Assembly (NCBI RefSeq): GCF_017829975.1 | Contig: NZ_JAEEGA010000022.1 | Coordinates: 1-64,000 of the forward strand | DNA: 64,000 bases | Source: Vagococcus allomyrinae | Lineage (GTDB): Bacteria > Bacillota > Bacilli > Lactobacillales > Vagococcaceae | Direction of reading: 5' to 3' | In this document: positions 1 through 8,084 of the stretch, in pieces | Layout: each line of letters opens with the position of its first letter | Numbering within the stretch: position 1 is the stretch's first letter | Notes under the pieces: generated by a model | The model's database searches: none | Seen by the model: the letters and a program-made list of their open reading frames with translations, nothing else | What the model was told of the DNA's origin: nothing | Position numbers and translations under genes: made by a program

Positions 1-122
1 CTTTGTTTTAGATTACTATCTAAAAGTACATACTGCAATATGAGTTGAACCGCCGTATACGGAACCGTACGTACGGTGGTGTGAGAGGGGTGCGAATCAA
101 TGCGTTCGGACTTCGACTCGAT
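1..122 (+). mobile_element. 3' end of a group II intron (domains V and VI)
   Basis: Bases 49-80 fold as a group II intron domain V. A 9-bp stem pairs 49-57 with 72-80. A 2-nt bulge (CG, 70-71) follows, then a 4-bp upper stem (58-61 with 66-69) closed by the tetraloop GAAC. The sequence around it (TTGAACCGCCGTATAC and ACGTACGGTGGTGTGAGAG) is the form known from bacterial group II introns that carry an LtrA-type maturase. Bases 87-114 form a domain VI-like hairpin: 87-91 pair with 110-114 and 93-96 with 105-108. The typical 3' end ACTCGAT closes at about 122. The 5' part and any maturase gene lie outside the window, so completeness and activity cannot be judged. Confidence 0.8.
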
Positions 123-255
123 TGTCGATTAATTTGCCAAGGAGCTATAAAAGAGGGGACTTAGTTGCGCTGACCTTATCATGAAGATAAACGAGTCTAT
201 CTTTTACTTGCCTTCTTGCAAGTGACATGCTATCGTATGATTAATTGAATAGTTC

Positions 256-365
256 GACCACTAGGGGGGCGAATGTGATGGTTCTAAAGAACGGTTGCTG
301 AGCTGAGATAGGATATATCCTGACCCTTAGACCTGATCTGGTTAATACCAGCGGAGGAAATGTGG
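256..365 (+). promoter_or_regulatory. TPP riboswitch (THI box)
   Basis: The hallmark segments of the thiamine pyrophosphate aptamer are present in order: ACTAGGGG (260-267), GCTGAGA (302-308), ACCCTTAGACCTGATC (323-338) and CTGGTTAATACCAGCG (338-353). It lies upstream of thiM-thiD-thiE and is followed at 448-477 by a terminator, so TPP binding is expected to reduce transcription of the salvage operon by premature termination. Confidence 0.95.
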
Positions 366-447
366 CTAACAGATTTTTTTGATTTAAAACACGAAAAAAT
401 TTGTCTGATTAGGGCTTATAGATGCCTTAAAAATGCGTAATGACACC

Positions 448-477
448 CACTTTCTGATTCTGAGAAAGTGTTTTTTT
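448..477 (+). terminator. Rho-independent terminator of the TPP riboswitch
   Basis: CACTTTCT (448-455) pairs perfectly with AGAAAGTG (463-470) and is followed by seven T. It lies between the aptamer and thiM and is the probable expression platform. Confidence 0.85.
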
Positions 478-540
478 GTGTGGCGTATTGTTCACGTTTC
501 AAGGCGAATGACTCAAAATAATCCGTAGAGGAAGAGATTG

Positions 541-1335
541 ATGAAAAGTTTTGAACAACTAAGAAGAATGAAGCAACAAAGCCCCTTGGTTCATAATATG
601 ACGAATCAAGTAGTGGCTAATCATGTGGCCAATGGCTTGCTAGCAATTGGAGCGTCGCCAATAATGGCTTATGCCAAGGAAGAAGTAGGGCCTATCGCCT
701 CCCTAGCAAGTTGTTTGGTTTTAAATATTGGCACAATTACGACACCTATTTTTGAAGCGATGTTAATCGCGGGCCATGCGGCTAATGAAAAAGGGGTGCC
801 GATTGTTTTAGATCCAGTTGGCGTTGGTGTCAGTCGCTATCGGCAAAAGCTTGTTAAGACCTTGCTGGCCGAACTCAAGATAAGTTTAATTAGAGGGAAT
901 GCTGGCGAGATTGCCCAATTAGCCAAAGTACCTTGGCAAGCTCATGGTGTTGATAGTGGAACCGGTCAGTATTCGATGAAGAAAATGGCTCAAGAAGTTG
1001 CTTTGGCTAATCAATCAGTTGTGGCAATTAGTGGTGAAAGAGACTGGATTAGCGATGGCAAACGATTGGCCAGCGTTGATAATGGTCATCAGCTAATGAC
1101 CCGTGTAACGGGAATGGGATGTTTGTTAAGTGGCGTTTGCGGCGCTTTTATTGCCAGCCATCAGGACCTTTTTGAGAGTACGTTGGCGGCTCATATTACT
1201 TATGGAATAGCTGGTGAAAAGGCGGCGATGGCATCACCTTTTCCCGGGAGCTTTAAAGAACAATTTATGGATCAGTTATTCTTATTAAATGAGGGCGATC
1301 AACAGCGAATCAAGGCTAGTGAGGAGAAGATATAA
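541..1335 (+). CDS. thiM: Hydroxyethylthiazole kinase ThiM
   Basis: Phosphorylates 4-methyl-5-(2-hydroxyethyl)thiazole for thiamine salvage in the cytoplasm. The 264-residue product has the usual ribokinase-like ThiM length and motifs: HNMTNQVVANH near residue 19, VLDPVGVG near 90, IRGNAGEI near 118, and the VTGMGC anion hole near 190, whose Cys is typical of ThiM. ATG 541 is preferred over an in-frame TTG at 538 because the AGAGGAAG site ends about 8 bases upstream. The stop overlaps the thiD start by one base (TAATG), so the two are translationally coupled. First gene of a TPP-riboswitch operon thiM-thiD-thiE. Confidence 0.95.
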   Translation: MKSFEQLRRMKQQSPLVHNMTNQVVANHVANGLLAIGASPIMAYAKEEVGPIASLASCLVLNIGTITTPIFEAMLIAGHAANEKGVPIVLDPVGVGVSRYRQKLVKTLLAELKISLIRGNAGEIAQLAKVPWQAHGVDSGTGQYSMKKMAQEVALANQSVVAISGERDWISDGKRLASVDNGHQLMTRVTGMGCLLSGVCGAFIASHQDLFESTLAAHITYGIAGEKAAMASPFPGSFKEQFMDQLFLLNEGDQQRIKASEEKI

Positions 1336-2159
1336 TGAGAACAGTTCAAGCGTGTACAATAGCAGGTTCAGACAGTGGTGGCGGCGCAGGGATTCAAGCG
1401 GATATCAAAACGTTTCAGGAACGAGAGGTTTTTGGTACTTCTGTGATTGTAGCAATTACTGCCCAAAATACGAAAGGTGTAAATGGAATTTACCCCATTC
1501 CTATGCAAGGAGTTCAGGAACAGCTTGAGGCCGTTTTTGCTGATTTTGATTTAGGGGCAGTTAAAACGGGCATGTTAGTAGACGAGACTTATATGATTGC
1601 TGTTGCGAATTTTCTGAAAAAATATCCTTTGATCCCGTTAGTAGTGGATCCTGTAATGATTGCCAAAGGAGGAGCTTCTTTAATGGCGGCTGAAGCGATG
1701 AAGGAGATGAAAGAGACCTTAGTGCCTCTGGCAACCTTAATTACCCCTAATCTACCAGAAGCAGAAGAACTGGTAGAACATACCATTATGTCGGAAGATG
1801 ACATGGTAGTTGCGGCCTATGAGATTCAAAAGATGGGGAGTTGCAATGTCTTAATCAAGGGAGGCCATGGCGCCAACCAAAGAGAAGCAAAAGATTATCT
1901 CTTAACTGATGATGGAACCGGCTATTGGTTAGCAGGCCCACGCTATGAGACAAAGCATACTCATGGAACAGGGTGTACGTATTCAGCTTGTATTACCGCG
2001 GAGTTAGCTAAGGGGAAATCAGTTTTGGAAGCTGTTAGGACTGGTAAAGCCTTTATTGATGCTGCAATTAAAGATGAGCTAAAAATTGGCCATGGACAAG
2101 GACCGACGAATCACTGGGCTTTTGGTAGGAAGGAGCGGGCAAATGACGAAAAGAATTAA
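1335..2159 (+). CDS. thiD: Bifunctional hydroxymethylpyrimidine kinase / HMP-phosphate kinase ThiD
   Basis: Phosphorylates HMP to HMP-P and then HMP-PP, the pyrimidine half of thiamine. The 274-residue ribokinase-fold protein starts with TIAGSDSGGGAGIQADIK and has VVDPVMIAKGG near residue 103 and the C-terminal HTHGTGCTYSACITAEL anion-hole region near 208. The same fold is used by pyridoxal kinases, but the thiM-thiE context supports ThiD. The start codon overlaps the thiM stop, and the 3' end overlaps thiE by 17 bases. Confidence 0.95.
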   Translation: MRTVQACTIAGSDSGGGAGIQADIKTFQEREVFGTSVIVAITAQNTKGVNGIYPIPMQGVQEQLEAVFADFDLGAVKTGMLVDETYMIAVANFLKKYPLIPLVVDPVMIAKGGASLMAAEAMKEMKETLVPLATLITPNLPEAEELVEHTIMSEDDMVVAAYEIQKMGSCNVLIKGGHGANQREAKDYLLTDDGTGYWLAGPRYETKHTHGTGCTYSACITAELAKGKSVLEAVRTGKAFIDAAIKDELKIGHGQGPTNHWAFGRKERANDEKN

Positions 2160-2799
2160 CTGGCAAGAAGCTCTGAAGGTCTATTTGATTGGTGGCACTC
2201 AGGACGTGGTTGACGGAAATTTGGTCACTCTTTTATCTGAAGCGATCCAAGGTGGGATTACTTGTTTTCAGTTAAGAGAAAAAGGACCAAGAGCATTGGA
2301 AAAGAGGGCGGATGTTGAAGAATTAGCGAAAGAGTGTCAAGAACTGTGTCGACGTGCTAGTATTCCTTTTATCATCAACGATGATGTCGCTTTAGCGGTT
2401 AAACTGAAAGCCGATGCTGTTCATGTTGGTCAATCAGATCGAGGAATTATTGCTACCCTTAATGAGGTCAAGCCTTTAGGGATCGATGTTGGCTTATCGA
2501 TCAATACTTTAGATCAGTTTAAAAAAGCTTTAACCATTTCAGAACTTGATTATGTTGGCATTGGCCCCGTTTTCAAGACCCAATCCAAGGCTGATGCCCA
2601 ACCAGTTGTGGGGATGAAACTATTGAAAGAGGCAGTGCAGTTGGGACCAAAGTTGCCTAAAGTGGCGATTGGAGGGATCACTGTGGACAATGTCGCAGCA
2701 GTAAAGGCCACTGGCGTGGACGGTGTGGCGGTGATCTCCGCCATTACGATGAGTCCGAGGATCAGCCGAACGATTCTAGCACTTGGAGGAAAGAGCTAA
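2143..2799 (+). CDS. thiE: Thiamine-phosphate synthase ThiE
   Basis: Joins HMP-PP and thiazole phosphate to give thiamine phosphate. The 218-residue TIM-barrel protein has QLREKG near residue 37, the pyrophosphate/Mg site IINDDVALA near 76, HVGQSD near 94, GIGPVFKT near 133 and AIGGIT near 171. The start was set at ATG 2143, which follows AGGAAGGAGCGGG; a longer in-frame extension lies wholly inside thiD. It ends the operon. No thiC, thiG or thiS is visible here, so the locus looks like salvage rather than de novo synthesis. Confidence 0.93.
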   Translation: MTKRINWQEALKVYLIGGTQDVVDGNLVTLLSEAIQGGITCFQLREKGPRALEKRADVEELAKECQELCRRASIPFIINDDVALAVKLKADAVHVGQSDRGIIATLNEVKPLGIDVGLSINTLDQFKKALTISELDYVGIGPVFKTQSKADAQPVVGMKLLKEAVQLGPKLPKVAIGGITVDNVAAVKATGVDGVAVISAITMSPRISRTILALGGKS

Positions 2800-2991
2800 A
2801 CAGAGTCCCTTTAGGTGAGATAGTAGCTGTTTAGGGGGGCAGAGGAATCTCAGGTTGTGAGCGATAATTGTCAATGGTTAACTGAAAATGTTCTGGAGGA
2901 AAGGTTGAGAACAGGGCTGTCCAGATTAATGAAAGATCAGACTGTCAGGCCGATTGCAATCAGGGACAGCTATGAATGAGTAAATTAATAA

Positions 2992-3032
2992 AACCAATAA
3001 GGGCTCAATGAGTGATGCCCTTGTTGGTTTTT
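2992..3032 (+). terminator. Terminator of thiMDE
   Basis: AACCAATAAGGGC (2992-3004) pairs with GCCCTTGTTGGTT (3017-3029), 13 pairs with one G-U, followed by a T-run. The 190 bases between thiE and this hairpin hold no convincing gene. Confidence 0.85.
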
Positions 3033-3033
3033 C

Positions 3034-3062
3034 TTGCGTTTTATTGTAAGTTAACTTATAAT
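3034..3062 (+). promoter_or_regulatory. Promoter with an overlapping 12-bp palindromic operator
   Basis: A -35 TTGCGT (3034-3039) and a perfect -10 TATAAT (3057-3062) are 17 bp apart. The palindrome TAAGTTAACTTA (3047-3058) covers the spacer and the first bases of the -10. The second gene of the operon encodes a MarR-family repressor, so autoregulation through this palindrome is the obvious inference. Confidence 0.7.
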
Positions 3063-3093
3063 AAGTGTAATTATTATTTAGGAGGCGTTATGA

Positions 3094-3507
3094 ATGGAAT
3101 TGAGTTTTGCATTAAAAGTAGCTGCGACAAGTCATCAAGTTTGGGAGTACTATGAAAACATTGAGAAATGGTCTGTTTGGGAAAAGGATTTAGAGGCAAT
3201 TTCTCTTGAGGGCGAATTTGTTTCAGGCACAAATGGACAGATGACGTTAACAGGGATGCCACCCATGTCTTTCACCTTGACCTCAGTGGTGCCTTATCAG
3301 GAATTTATCGATCTTACGGAAACACCCATGGGCAAGCTGAGCTTTGCTCATTATATCCAAGAGATTCCTGAGGGGGTATTGATTCGCCATTCGGTGACGT
3401 TGGATCAAGATAATCAAGAGGTGTTGCCGATGTTAAGTGGGATTTTTAATGATGTACCAGAAACGATGTTTTTATTAAAGAAAGTAGTGGAATCGGATGG
3501 AGTTTAA
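3094..3507 (+). CDS. SRPBCC-fold (polyketide cyclase/dehydrase-like) protein
   Basis: The 137-residue product has the layout of small SRPBCC (START-like) ligand-binding proteins: an N-terminal strand ELSFALKVAATSHQVWEYY with the usual helix that opens the cavity, central strands, and a long C-terminal helix. Its ligand cannot be read from sequence. ATG 3094 has GGAGG 8 bases upstream; the ATG at 3090 is out of frame and closes quickly. The gene overlaps the downstream marR-like gene by 11 bases, so the pair is probably one unit in which the MarR protein controls the binding protein. Confidence 0.7.
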   Translation: MELSFALKVAATSHQVWEYYENIEKWSVWEKDLEAISLEGEFVSGTNGQMTLTGMPPMSFTLTSVVPYQEFIDLTETPMGKLSFAHYIQEIPEGVLIRHSVTLDQDNQEVLPMLSGIFNDVPETMFLLKKVVESDGV

Positions 3508-3961
3508 TTCACATAATCGAGAGAATGCAGATGGAGCGATTGGTTTACAATTTGTTAAAGTCTATAATATTTGGCATAACCAAATTAAGTCTGAGTTAAA
3601 TCAAATTGATTTAACTCATCCCCAATTTATCGTGCTGACTTCATTAGGTTACCTACAACAGAATGAAACAGAAGTAACACAAGTAATGGTATCGAAAATT
3701 TCAGAAATGGACGTGATGACGGTTTCTCAAGTGTTGCGAACATTGGAGAAAAAGAGTTTGATTAGACGTACGCCTCACTCGAGAGATACTAGGGCGAAAT
3801 CGCTAACTTTGACTGAAACAGGTGTTGTTATCATGAATCAAGCATTACCAATAGTTGAAGGGATTGATCAGAAGATCTTTGGTGTTCTAGGAAAAGATCA
3901 AACCATATTTCAGCAAAAACTGAGGCAACTAATTCTGGCACATGAAGAAGGAGGTGACTAA
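3497..3961 (+). CDS. MarR-family winged-helix transcriptional regulator
   Basis: The 154-residue protein has the MarR arrangement: an N-terminal dimer helix, LTHPQFIVLTSLGYL, a recognition helix around MTVSQVLRTLEKKSLI (residues 76-91), a wing with RTPHSRDTRAKSLTLTETG (92-110), and a C-terminal dimer helix. It is translationally coupled to the SRPBCC gene by an 11-base overlap and followed one base later by the EVE gene. The palindrome at 3047-3058 over the operon promoter is a likely binding site. The signal it senses is unknown. Confidence 0.85.
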   Translation: MEFNSHNRENADGAIGLQFVKVYNIWHNQIKSELNQIDLTHPQFIVLTSLGYLQQNETEVTQVMVSKISEMDVMTVSQVLRTLEKKSLIRRTPHSRDTRAKSLTLTETGVVIMNQALPIVEGIDQKIFGVLGKDQTIFQQKLRQLILAHEEGGD

Positions 3962-3962
3962 G

Positions 3963-4403
3963 ATGACGCATTATTGGATAGGCATCGCTTCCAAAAAACA
4001 TGTTCAGCTAGGGGTGAAAGGCGGATTTTGTCAATTGAATCACGGAAAAAAAGCGCCGCTTCAACGAATGAAATCAGGGGATTGGTTGATCTATTATAGC
4101 CCTAAACTAAGTCTAGAAGGTAGCGAACCTTATCAACATTTTACTGCCATTGGACAAATTCAATCAGAAGAAGCTTATCAAGTTGAGATGAGCCCTGGTT
4201 TTATGCCATTTCGCAAAGATGTTAACTACTATCAGATTGAACAAGACTTGCCCCTGAAAGCTTTGGCTGGCCATCCCGAATGGCAAGCCAAGCGATCTCA
4301 ACTTAGATTTGGGCATTTTGCGATTTCAGAGGAGTTGTTTGACATGCTGGTTTTGTCCATGGGAAGGAAGGAGGGGCTGGTTGAGGACAACGCAGGGGTT
4401 TAA
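3963..4403 (+). CDS. EVE-domain (PUA-like) protein
   Basis: The 146-residue protein begins THYWIGIASKKHVQLGVKGGF and continues with MKSGDWLIYYSPK and FTAIGQI, the pattern of EVE domains of the ASCH/PUA fold. EVE domains bind modified nucleobases or RNA; the ligand here is unknown. ATG 3963 follows GGAGGTG, and an in-frame ATG at 3942 lies inside the marR gene and is less likely. It is the third gene of the SRPBCC-MarR-EVE unit and ends at a bidirectional terminator. Confidence 0.8.
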   Translation: MTHYWIGIASKKHVQLGVKGGFCQLNHGKKAPLQRMKSGDWLIYYSPKLSLEGSEPYQHFTAIGQIQSEEAYQVEMSPGFMPFRKDVNYYQIEQDLPLKALAGHPEWQAKRSQLRFGHFAISEELFDMLVLSMGRKEGLVEDNAGV

Positions 4404-4427
4404 AGAGTAGCGTACGGTGGAGATGTT

Positions 4428-4480
4428 AGTTCAAACTAAAAATCAGGCCCTTTTAAGAGCTTGATTTTTTAGTTTGAACT
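4428..4480. terminator. Bidirectional terminator between convergent genes
   Basis: AGTTCAAACTAAAAATCA (4428-4445) pairs with its complement at 4462-4480, with one extra T. A and T runs in both arms let it serve both strands. It overlaps the stop codon of the minus-strand gene. Confidence 0.85.
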
Positions 4481-5452
4481 GACTTGCAAGATGATTTTGC
4501 CAATGTTCTTATTGTCTTCCATGTGGCGATGGGCTTCTTGAATCTCTTCAAAAGGAAAAACGGAATCAATAACCGCTTTGACTTTATTGTCGCTAAACAG
4601 CGGTAAAACAACATGGCTAAATTCTTTGGTAAGTTGAGCTTTATAGGTGTCACTACGAGGTGTCAATAAAGTTCCTGTTAACTGGATTCTTTTGGCCATC
4701 AAATCAAATAAGTTGATAGCTGACACAACATTGCCGCCTAACGTTCCGATTAAAACCCAGCGACCGTCAGTTCCAATACTTGCTAAGTTTTGGTGCCAGT
4801 AAGAGCTACCAACAAAATCAAGAATCAAGTTAACACCCTGTTGGTTGGTGGCTTCCAAAATATGTCTCGCAAAATCACCATGGTGGTAATTGAAGGTGAA
4901 ATCTGCCCCTAAAGAACGACAAACAGTCAGTTTATCTTCAGAACCAGCAGTTGTTAAGACCTTGGCTTGCGTTAATTGTTTGGCTAATTGAATTGCCGCA
5001 GTTCCAACACCACTAGCGCCTGCGTGAATCAAGACGGTTTCGCTAGGTGCTAGGTGACCAATCCAGAATAGGGTTTGATAAGCGGTTAAAAATACCTCTG
5101 GAATCGCAGCAGCTTCTGCCATTGACAATTTTTCTGGAACTAACATAGCTCGTTCAGCTGGCATAATCACATATTCAGCATAGGCCCCACCGTTGACTAA
5201 CCCCATCACAGAATCCCCAACTTTGTACGATGTTTCAGAACCAAGAGCTACGATCGTCCCACTTACTTCGACTCCTAAGATCGGGGATTGCAAATAGCCC
5301 AAAGGCGTTTCGCGATTGATAATATCAGTGCGGTTAATAGCTGTAGCATGAACCTTAATCAGTAGTTCGTGTTTTTGAGGTTCAGGAATAGGAAGTTCAG
5401 TTAGTTCAAGTTGTTCCGGACCTCCAGGTTGTTTGATCGTAATAGCTCTCAT
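4469..5452 (-). CDS. Zinc-independent MDR oxidoreductase, NAD(P)H-quinone oxidoreductase family
   Basis: The 327-residue protein has the medium-chain dehydrogenase fold: a GroES-like N-terminal half (HATAINRTDIINRETPLGY, GVEVSGTIVALG) and a Rossmann half with HAGASGVGTAAIQLAKQ near residue 142 and GSEDKLTVCRSLGADFTFNY. The Cys/His ligands of zinc alcohol dehydrogenases are absent, which points to the quinone oxidoreductase / PIG3 branch. Substrate is not predictable. The start ATG is at 5452 on the minus strand after an AGAAGGA site. It converges on the EVE gene. Confidence 0.82.
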   Translation of the reverse strand: MRAITIKQPGGPEQLELTELPIPEPQKHELLIKVHATAINRTDIINRETPLGYLQSPILGVEVSGTIVALGSETSYKVGDSVMGLVNGGAYAEYVIMPAERAMLVPEKLSMAEAAAIPEVFLTAYQTLFWIGHLAPSETVLIHAGASGVGTAAIQLAKQLTQAKVLTTAGSEDKLTVCRSLGADFTFNYHHGDFARHILEATNQQGVNLILDFVGSSYWHQNLASIGTDGRWVLIGTLGGNVVSAINLFDLMAKRIQLTGTLLTPRSDTYKAQLTKEFSHVVLPLFSDNKVKAVIDSVFPFEEIQEAHRHMEDNKNIGKIILQVSSN

Positions 5453-5611
5453 AAAATCCTTCTTTCGTTTTCTTTAATACTATCACAACCAAGAAAAAAA
5501 GGGGGGCAATTGGTTTCCAGAGACGTTATTCCATGGGGAGAGACAGGTCAAGAGAGGCAATCCCAATTTCTTAATATTTCCGCAAGTAAGTCTTAAGTAT
5601 GATTTATTTAA

Positions 5612-5640
5612 GACATTTTTAACGTATACTAAAAAATGTC
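5612..5640 (+). promoter_or_regulatory. Putative promoter -10 inside a 9-bp inverted repeat
   Basis: GACATTTTT (5612-5620) and AAAAATGTC (5632-5640) are perfect inverted arms around TATACT (5625-5630), a good -10 for the ABC exporter genes. No strong -35 is visible. An operator function is inferred from the geometry only. Confidence 0.5.
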
Positions 5641-5693
5641 AAAGAAATATCGTGTTTTGTGGTTTAGTTTAAGTAGGAAGTAGGAGGGTGTCT

Positions 5694-6608
5694 ATGGGAA
5701 AATCAGTTTTGCAAATAAAAAATCTATCAAAGAATGTTGGGAAAAAATCCATTGTTCGCAACATTAATTTTGAAGTAAATCAAGGAGAGGTCTTTGGGTT
5801 ACTTGGGCCTAATGGAGCGGGGAAAACGACGATCATCAGGGCGATAGTCAGTTTGATCAGTCGGACGTCAGGAACGGTTTTAATTAATGGGATAGATGTC
5901 AGCGTTGACTTTAAAGGGACGATTAGCGAAGTTGGTGCGATTATCGAAAATCCTGAATTTTATATGTATATGTCAGGTTGGGCAAATTTGCAACAGTTTA
6001 CACGAATGAGTCGAAAATCGATTTCGGAAGAACGAATGAAAGAAATTGTGGCGCGGGTGAAATTAACGGATGCCATCCAGCAAAAAGTTAAAACTTATTC
6101 CCTGGGTATGCGTCAACGGCTGGGATTAGCCCAAGCATTGGTTCACCAGCCGGCTATCTTAATTTTAGATGAACCGACTAACGGATTGGATCCTCAAGGA
6201 ATGGCGGAGTTTCGTGATATTATTCGTGAAGTCTCAGCACAAGGAACGGCAGTTTTAATTTCCAGTCATTTACTTAGTGAAATTCAACAGATTACCGATC
6301 GTTTTGCCATTATTGAAAAAGGTGAGTTGACCCACATTGAAACTATGAGCGATCTGATGAATGAGGCTCACGCTAAATATCTGCTTAAAGTGTCAAAGGC
6401 TGCCGAAGCAGTCAGACTATTGGCGGCGATGGAAGTAGAAGCGGTAGCTACCGATGACCAACATTTAGAGGTGTTGATGACCGAAGCTCAAGTTCCGTTA
6501 GTGGTTAAGGAATTAGTGGCACGTGATCTAGCTATTTTTGCCGTTACTGCTAAAACCGGTTCATTGGAAGAGCGATTCTTTGAACTAACGGAAGGAGGGT
6601 CACTATAA
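5694..6608 (+). CDS. ABC transporter ATP-binding protein, BcrA-like
   Basis: The 304-residue ATPase has Walker A GPNGAGKT (38-45), the signature region YSLGMRQRLGLAQAL (135-149), Walker B ILILDEPTNGLDP (155-167) and a switch His in ISSHLL. A C-terminal extension of about 90 residues is typical of exporters related to bacitracin BcrA and lantibiotic immunity ATPases. ATG 5694 has AGGAGG six bases upstream; the in-frame GTG at 5688 lies inside that site. Its stop overlaps the permease start (TAATG). The exported substrate is unknown. Confidence 0.88.
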   Translation: MGKSVLQIKNLSKNVGKKSIVRNINFEVNQGEVFGLLGPNGAGKTTIIRAIVSLISRTSGTVLINGIDVSVDFKGTISEVGAIIENPEFYMYMSGWANLQQFTRMSRKSISEERMKEIVARVKLTDAIQQKVKTYSLGMRQRLGLAQALVHQPAILILDEPTNGLDPQGMAEFRDIIREVSAQGTAVLISSHLLSEIQQITDRFAIIEKGELTHIETMSDLMNEAHAKYLLKVSKAAEAVRLLAAMEVEAVATDDQHLEVLMTEAQVPLVVKELVARDLAIFAVTAKTGSLEERFFELTEGGSL

Positions 6609-7702
6609 TGGGAGTTTTAATAAAAAATGAATGGCTTAAATTATTTGGAAAAAAAGCCAGTTGGATTATGCAGATTATTCTAGCAGTTGCGATGTTTGCT
6701 ATGGCGTTTATGATGTTGAAAAGCAATGAGAGCATGCAGGTCTATTATCAAAGAGAGGATCAGCCGGAATTTAAAGGTGGCATGACAGCGTATCAAGTGG
6801 CTGATGGTACTTTTATGAGCCAAGAACAATTTTGGAGTATGGAAGATGCTGACTATGAGGAGGTTAAGGAAGTTTCCTTGACCATAGATGAATCGATCAC
6901 TTTGTTAAAAAGTAACATCGAAACCTATAAATCTCAACCAAAAAAATACGATAAACAGACCATCAAGTTAGCCGAAAAGGAGCTAGCCTTTTATCAAGCC
7001 TATCAAGACAAAGGTGAGACGCCTCAAGATCCTGCTGATGGAACAACAAGTGCGGGATTTTTTAGTAGCTATGGTCAAATTTACGTGTTGCCAACATTGT
7101 TTGCCGTTATTATTGCGAGCATGATCATTGCATCTGAGTTTTCTGGAGGTACCATTAAACTGCTTTTGACACGACCTTATAGTCGTATGCAAATACTGTG
7201 GTCAAAATACATTGTGACGATTATTTATGGGCTGATAACTTCAGTAGTAATGGCGATTTCGGCATTTGTTTTTTCTTTTATCTTACCGAGTCAATCGTTA
7301 ACAGTGCCTCTGTCTTCGGCTACAGGGACGAAAACCGCACTAACACTTGCCTATCAGCTTTTTGCTAGTAATTTTTTATTGATGTTGCTTTATATCACGA
7401 TTGCCTTTTTCTTTTCAGCGGTTATTCGTTCCCAGGCATTGGCCGTTGGTGTGGGAATGGGCGTCTTATTCTCAGGCAGTATTTTAGGACAAATTTTACC
7501 GAGCATTATCGAGAAGTACGATTGGTTAAAATGGCTCATTTTCAATTTATTGGGGTTAAACAATCAAGTGCTAGATGTTAATTATCTGGCTGGTGGGAAT
7601 CTAAGTATTCCAGCGACAGTTCTGGGGATTATCGTGTATATTATTTTAATCCAAACGACGACTTTGTTGATCTTTAATAAGCGAGATGTTGCCTTGTCAT
7701 AG
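6608..7702 (+). CDS. ABC-2 type permease
   Basis: The 364-residue membrane protein starts with a cytoplasmic stretch and a first membrane span (near residues 16-36). A charged extracytoplasmic region of about 120 residues follows, then a cluster of about five hydrophobic spans from residue 160 on (YVLPTLFAVIIASMIIASEF is the first). This is the usual design of BcrB/NatB-like partners of the upstream ATPase. Start and stop overlap as TAATG. Drug or peptide export is plausible but not shown. Confidence 0.83.
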   Translation: MGVLIKNEWLKLFGKKASWIMQIILAVAMFAMAFMMLKSNESMQVYYQREDQPEFKGGMTAYQVADGTFMSQEQFWSMEDADYEEVKEVSLTIDESITLLKSNIETYKSQPKKYDKQTIKLAEKELAFYQAYQDKGETPQDPADGTTSAGFFSSYGQIYVLPTLFAVIIASMIIASEFSGGTIKLLLTRPYSRMQILWSKYIVTIIYGLITSVVMAISAFVFSFILPSQSLTVPLSSATGTKTALTLAYQLFASNFLLMLLYITIAFFFSAVIRSQALAVGVGMGVLFSGSILGQILPSIIEKYDWLKWLIFNLLGLNNQVLDVNYLAGGNLSIPATVLGIIVYIILIQTTTLLIFNKRDVALS

Positions 7703-7720
7703 TGACTTAAAGGTTCTGAT

Positions 7721-7755
7721 AGAGGATAGGAGCAGAGAGGCTGCGCCTATCCTCT
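7721..7755 (+). terminator. Hairpin after the ABC exporter, weak terminator
   Basis: AGAGGATAGG (7721-7730) pairs with CCTATCCTCT (7746-7755), with an inner CAG/CTG. There is no T-run behind it, so termination efficiency is doubtful. Confidence 0.45.
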
Positions 7756-7784
7756 AGTTTGGGTAGAATTGACTTAATCTCTAA

Positions 7785-7813
7785 TTGACAAACCTATGCC
7801 CGACTATTATAAT
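7785..7813 (+). promoter_or_regulatory. Consensus promoter of tRNA-Leu
   Basis: TTGACA (7785-7790) and TATAAT (7808-7813) are both perfect hexamers with 17-bp spacing, ending 32 bases before the tRNA. Confidence 0.85.
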
Positions 7814-7845
7814 TAATCAGGTAGCGGTTAAATCGGTTACCATTA

Positions 7846-7929
7846 GCGGTTGTGGCGGAACGGCAGACGCACTACCTTGAGGGGGTAGCGAGGGAATCCC
7901 TCGTGTGAGTTCAAATCTCATCAACCGCA
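7846..7929 (+). tRNA. tRNA-Leu (anticodon GAG)
   Basis: The 84-base gene has acceptor arms GCGGTTG (7846-7852) and CAACCGC (7922-7928) with discriminator A 7929. The anticodon stem is CTACC/GGTAG with loop TTGAGGG, giving anticodon GAG. A long class II variable arm CGAGGG-AAT-CCCTCG and a T arm with loop TTCAAAT complete it. The CCA end is not encoded. It is transcribed alone from a consensus promoter and followed by a terminator. Confidence 0.95.
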
Positions 7930-7946
7930 TAAAGTACAAACAAAAG

Positions 7947-7978
7947 AGCTTGTAGTGAAACCTGCTACAGGCTTTTTT
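7947..7978 (+). terminator. Terminator of tRNA-Leu
   Basis: AGCTTGTAG (7947-7955) pairs with CTACAGGCT (7965-7973) with one G-U, followed by a T-run. Confidence 0.8.
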
Positions 7979-8084
7979 GTTTACTGTCAGAGCCGCATAA
8001 GTGGCCGTTGTCTGCGTCATTATCGTTGAATTAGATGGTTCGTTATCTGTTTTATCTATAGCCGAAACAACTATTTTAAAATAG

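Noticed and set aside
2800-2990. Small gene or decayed gene after thiE
   Set aside because: Only very short frames occur; GCTGTCC/GGACAGC arms around GATTGCAATC look structural, without a matching family.
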